DNA from: DAONLM01 sp035406685
GTDB lineage: Bacteria > Spirochaetota > GWE2-31-10 > MWDO01
Length of the DNA stretch: 8,149 nucleotides
Assembly (NCBI GenBank): GCA_035406685.1
Contig: DAONLM010000138.1
Span: 1-8,149, forward strand
Direction of reading: 5' to 3'
The stretch's first letter is position 1, and each line of letters begins with the position of its first letter. The notes beneath the pieces were generated by a model. It saw only the letters and a program-made list of their open reading frames with translations, was not told where the DNA came from and made no database searches. A program made the position numbers and the translations under genes. Positions 5,398 to 8,149 of the stretch are shown in pieces.

Positions 5398-5883
5398 TCA
5401 TTGTTTTAATTTATACTTACTCTTAACTAAACTTATTATTTTTGTAAGAAGTCCAGAACTTTTTGTTCTAATACCAGCATCAATAAGAATATCCTTTCTC
5501 TCTCTATATAACCAATTATAAAGGTTAACTTCTGTTCCATTATAGCAGATCTCAACTATTTTTCTAAACTCTTCTCTTGTTAAAAATTTTCTATTATTAT
5601 TTATTTCAAGTATAAAATTTTTTCCATCATTATCTGCAATGATTTTTATACTATCTGCTGGACTTTTACTAGTACTACTAACATTTTCACTAATTTTTCT
5701 TGATTCAAGAATTTCCTGATTTATTCTCTCTACCTCCATATTGTGCTTAAGTATCTGCGCCTGTTCTAACAGAAACATTAAAGAATTTTCATCTAACTCT
5801 TTCATTATTTTCTTAATATTATTCTGAATTGTTGTCTTTGTAGAAGATACTTTTGATTTTTCACTATTCTTTTTTGTTGCCAT
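5398..5883 (-). CDS. Conserved coiled-coil protein paired with PilZ-like gene, unknown function
   Basis: This 161-residue soluble protein has a Lys/Ser/Thr-rich start (1-18), then a long helix (20-62, with ENSLMFLLEQAQILKHNMEVERINQEI) likely to form a coiled coil. A Ser-rich linker (64-77) follows. The C-terminal domain (78-161) has strands SIKIIADNDGKNFILEIN and helices at REEFRKIVEICYNG and LYNWLYRERKDILIDAG. I recall similar proteins in spirochaetes, with the same 'FLxEQAxxLxxNMEVER' helix and a basic 'YNWxxRxRxDxL' segment, often next to a PilZ gene, but no function is known to me. The C-terminal part might bind nucleic acid given its basic charge; this is speculation. Start is ATG at 5883-5881 with an unusual run AAAGGGGGG upstream (5897-5889). 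The stop lies 9 bp before the PilZ-like start. Confidence 0.8.
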   Translation of the reverse strand: MATKKNSEKSKVSSTKTTIQNNIKKIMKELDENSLMFLLEQAQILKHNMEVERINQEILESRKISENVSSTSKSPADSIKIIADNDGKNFILEINNNRKFLTREEFRKIVEICYNGTEVNLYNWLYRERKDILIDAGIRTKSSGLLTKIISLVKSKYKLKQ

Positions 5884-5901
5884 AAATACCCCCCTTTCTA
5901 T

Positions 5902-6942
5902 CTAAAAAAATAACTTTATTAATTTTAATACACCCTGTTTCCATGGTACTCTATGAGAAATGCCAGACTCACCTTTGATATTTTCTATATTTTCAAGATA
6001 CCATTTATAATTTCTAATAAGAGCATCTTTATTGGAATATTTTGGAATAAAACCCAATTTTTTTTCTGCCTTTTCTATACTTACAAAAGAGTCCTTACTG
6101 GCTGTTTCATATACCCATTTATAAAGAGGAGATAGATGTAAAAACTCCAATATTCTTAATGGTAATATAACAATAAAATCTGGGAAGGTGATTATTTTTT
6201 TGTTAAATCCGGCATAATCAAGAACAGATTGATAATCCTCTTTCATTGTTGTAAAATCTTTGGCTCCTATGTTAAATGTATCGTTTACTACATCCTCTGA
6301 TTTTGTCAAGCAGAGATATATTGCCTCACAAAGATCTTCCACATCAAGAAGTTGATATCTATTTTTACCATTTCCTATCATAGGGAAATTTTTTCCATCT
6401 TTTGCCCATTCATAAAATATTGCAAAAACCCCTAACCTTTCAGGTCCAATAAAAGACTTTGGCCTTAAAATTGGAATACACATCCCCTTTTTTCTATATT
6501 CAAGACAGAGAGATTCTGCCATTATTTTTGCTTTGCCATAAGGTCCAACGCCATCCAGTTTATCATCTTCATAAAGAGGATGATGATCAGGTATACCATA
6601 GACAGCAGTGGAGGATATATGAACAAATTTTTTTACATTATTTAAAAATGCTTCTTCGAGTACATTTTTTGTACCATCCACATCTGTTGAAAAAATATCT
6701 TCCTTCTTGTAAAGAGGTAGAGCTGCAGCACAATGAACTACTAAATTATTTCCTTTCATCGCCTCTTTTACAATTGTCCTATCTCTTATATCCCCTTTTA
6801 TTACTCTGATCTTATCTTTTTCTGGATAGTTAAAATCAGCAATATCGAGTGATGTTATATTGTAATTTTTATTAAGTAGATATCTTATTAAATTTATCCC
6901 TAAAAATCCCGCACCACCAGTAATTAAGATGTTTTTATTCAT
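5902..6942 (-). CDS. NAD-dependent epimerase/dehydratase (extended SDR)
   Basis: This 346-residue cytoplasmic oxidoreductase belongs to the extended short-chain dehydrogenase family that acts on nucleotide sugars (GalE, UDP-glucuronate epimerase) or related lipid or sterol substrates. The Rossmann start is TGGAGFLG (8-15), with D33 at the end of the second strand favouring NAD over NADP. Further marks are GDIRD (50-54), CAAALP (71-76), HISSTAVYG (108-116), the catalytic YGKAK (Y135, K139), RPKSFIGPER (160-169) and RYQLLDVEDLCEAI (195-208). The C-terminal tail GISHRVPWKQG (327-337) is a distinctive signature of one subgroup. Substrate is not determinable. Start ATG follows GAAGG with a 5-bp gap. 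It lies 15 bp after the TPR gene. The next gene begins 18 bp downstream, so it is inside one operon. Sugar-nucleotide remodelling for surface polysaccharide or glycolipid is a fair inference. Confidence 0.88.
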   Translation of the reverse strand: MNKNILITGGAGFLGINLIRYLLNKNYNITSLDIADFNYPEKDKIRVIKGDIRDRTIVKEAMKGNNLVVHCAAALPLYKKEDIFSTDVDGTKNVLEEAFLNNVKKFVHISSTAVYGIPDHHPLYEDDKLDGVGPYGKAKIMAESLCLEYRKKGMCIPILRPKSFIGPERLGVFAIFYEWAKDGKNFPMIGNGKNRYQLLDVEDLCEAIYLCLTKSEDVVNDTFNIGAKDFTTMKEDYQSVLDYAGFNKKIITFPDFIVILPLRILEFLHLSPLYKWVYETASKDSFVSIEKAEKKLGFIPKYSNKDALIRNYKWYLENIENIKGESGISHRVPWKQGVLKLIKLFF

Positions 6943-6957
6943 AAAAACCTTCTTTAC

Positions 6958-7548
6958 CTAAAATTTAAATGAATTTATTCTTTTATTTTTTATCTTTTTC
7001 TCTCTTATCCACCATTTTCTAAAGTCTTTTATAATATAAAAACTATTTTCATAATTAATTCTTTTTAAAAAATCAACTAAAAAAGATTTTAACTTTTTTT
7101 CTTCATTTTCACCAATAAAATCAAATCTATAACCCTCTTTTAGAATATTGATCATTTTATCATAATCATTTAAACACATAGAGATATATGCAAGTTTTAA
7201 TGTAATATCAAAATTATAGCTATCCTCTTTTTTGGCTTTTTTATAAATCTTTTCAGCCTCTTTATATCTATTCTTTTTTAAATATATATTTCCTAAAAGA
7301 TCAAGAATTCTTAAATTTCCCGGAACTAAACTCAATGCCTCAAGTAAAATTCTCTCTGCAATGTTTAACTCATTAAGTTTTATATAAATAAGAGATAACA
7401 ATGTCATAAATTTATATCTATCTCTATGATTAAACCATAAATCTTTTGTTTCCAATATAATCTCTTTTGCCTCATCTAATCTCTCTTCTTTATAAAAAGA
7501 AAAAGCATTATAAAAACTCTTTTTTAAAAAATCACGAATTTTCTCCAT
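6958..7548 (-). CDS. TPR-repeat protein
   Basis: The 196-residue product lacks a signal peptide or membrane segment and is mostly helical. Three tetratricopeptide repeats are evident: 45-78 (LLSLIYIKLNELNIAERILLEALSLVPGN), 79-112 (LLGNIYLKKNRYKEAEKIYKKAKKEDSYN) and 113-143 (LKLAYISMCLNDYDKMINILKEGY). A weaker one spans about 11-38 (AFSFYKEERLDEAKEIILE). TPR arrays form a superhelix that holds partner proteins, so it is probably a cytoplasmic scaffold or adaptor; its partner is unknown. The tail (178-196) is strongly basic. Start ATG (7548-7546) has a strong GGAGGGG (7559-7553). It is the first gene of the minus-strand operon, 24 bp after the predicted transcription start. Base composition is extremely AT-rich, near 15% G+C at its 3' end. 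Confidence 0.85.
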   Translation of the reverse strand: MEKIRDFLKKSFYNAFSFYKEERLDEAKEIILETKDLWFNHRDRYKFMTLLSLIYIKLNELNIAERILLEALSLVPGNLRILDLLGNIYLKKNRYKEAEKIYKKAKKEDSYNFDITLKLAYISMCLNDYDKMINILKEGYRFDFIGENEEKKLKSFLVDFLKRINYENSFYIIKDFRKWWIREKKIKNKRINSFKF

Positions 7549-7578
7549 CTTTCCCCTCCCAAGAATATTTTTTTCTTT

Positions 7579-7607
7579 ATTATAACAGAATAAAATTTAT
7601 TTTACAA
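7579..7607 (-). promoter_or_regulatory. Extended -10 promoter of the 7548-4969 operon
   Basis: On the minus strand, TTGTAA (7607-7602, four of six) is followed after 17 bp by a perfect TATAAT (7584-7579), preceded by TGT so that an extended TGnTATAAT is present. Transcription should start near 7572, giving a leader of about 24 nt that includes GGAGGGG. I see no operator dyad around it. Confidence 0.7.
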
Positions 7608-7745
7608 GTAGAAAAATATTTTATTATAGCAAAAATTTTTATTTTTAGAAAATTAAAATGGTAGATTTATCATTAGAACACTTTTGTTTGAGAGAAATAT
7701 TGTAATACCTTTATTTATTTTTTTCTAAAATTTTAATGAAATTCT

Positions 7746-8149
7746 CTAATAATATGTCTCAAATCCCACTACCTGGTAACAATCGTTGTAGATTGCCTTG
7801 TAGAAGGGGGTGGTATTCCCTTCAAAGTGGGATAATTCTCTGCTCTTATTCCACTTCTTAATCTTTGTTAGTCTCAAAAATAACCTTAATGTTATTATAC
7901 TACACTTCATCTCAACCCCGGTAATCCCAAGTTTCTCATACTCTTCCAAAAAGAGTAGGATAATTCTCCTCAGTAAAACACCCATACTGAAAAAATTAAG
8001 ATCAGCATGGATCTTCTTCAAAAATCTGTAATCCTGTTGTGATAGATACAGATGAATCCTACTATCCCCATCTATTCTTTCGTATTTATTTCCATCTTCT
8101 GGACCGAAACAATATATCTTTTTTACTCTATTGGTATATATTTGCAAGA
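7746..8149 (-). CDS. Protein with ribbon-helix-helix-like region (N-terminus may lie outside window)
   Basis: The frame is open from the right edge to a TAG at 7748-7746. The only visible possible start is a TTG two bases from the edge, with no ribosome binding site visible, so the true start is probably outside. In the 133 residues counted from that TTG, 28-73 read as strand, helix, turn and helix: SRIHLYLS, QQDYRFLKKIHADLN, FS, then MGVLLRRIILLFLEEYEKLG. This is the order of a ribbon-helix-helix (CopG/Arc-like) DNA-binding fold. Residues 80-104 are basic, and the conserved-looking tail is GNTTPFYKAIYNDCYQVVGFETYY. I do not recognise the family. G+C is about 41% for 7751-7860 by hand count, far above the neighbouring operon, suggesting recent acquisition or membership of a mobile repeated family. 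Function as a transcription factor or an element-borne regulator is an inference. Confidence 0.65.
   Translation of the reverse strand, partial: LQIYTNRVKKIYCFGPEDGNKYERIDGDSRIHLYLSQQDYRFLKKIHADLNFFSMGVLLRRIILLFLEEYEKLGITGVEMKCSIITLRLFLRLTKIKKWNKSRELSHFEGNTTPFYKAIYNDCYQVVGFETYY

Noticed and set aside
6459..6809. A 116-codon open frame on the plus strand
   Set aside because: It is opposite the well-supported epimerase gene, and its sequence shows no family signature.
7832..7969. A 10-bp direct repeat GATAATTCTC occurring twice in the right-edge gene
   Set aside because: The copies are in different reading contexts without further similarity around them, so they are most likely coincidental.

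Overview
The window is very AT-rich (hand counts: about 15% G+C in 6961-7070, about 41% in 7751-7860 at the right edge). Genes are closely packed in short operons with clear AGGAGG-type ribosome binding sites. Two predicted lipoproteins have relaxed lipoboxes (LFN-C and LFS-C), which suits a spirochaete. A coiled-coil protein paired with a PilZ-like protein also resembles a gene pair I recall from spirochaetes. I therefore favour a low-G+C spirochaete or relative, but no marker gene here settles this. No rRNA, tRNA, CRISPR array or transposase gene is visible.

Left part (1-2351): a lipoprotein with a Thr/Pro linker runs leftward off the edge. It is divergent from a sodium:solute symporter gene. 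The roughly 400 bp between them carries two outward-facing promoters. Between the promoters lie two near-perfect 22-bp dyads of one half-site, WTTCCAGTA, plus a lone half-site and a 10-bp inverted repeat. This looks like an uncharacterised operator array and is the most interesting non-coding signal in the window.

Middle (2478-4865, plus strand): a tight four-gene cluster encodes a small lipoprotein, a RemA-like (DUF370) DNA-binding protein, an exported protein with nine calcium-loop-like repeats, and an RlmB/TrmH-type 23S rRNA 2'-O-methyltransferase. The last two junctions (4-bp overlap, then a 4-bp gap) suggest coupled translation. The mix joins envelope, regulatory and housekeeping functions.

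Right part (7548 down to 4969, minus strand): a second four-gene operon starts from a good extended -10 promoter. It encodes a TPR protein, an extended-SDR sugar-nucleotide epimerase/dehydratase, the coiled-coil protein and the PilZ-like protein whose c-di-GMP motif is degenerate. The two clusters converge on hairpins at 4866-4958, which probably terminate both. At the right edge, a protein with a ribbon-helix-helix-like region is cut off by the window and has clearly higher G+C than its neighbours, hinting at separate ancestry.
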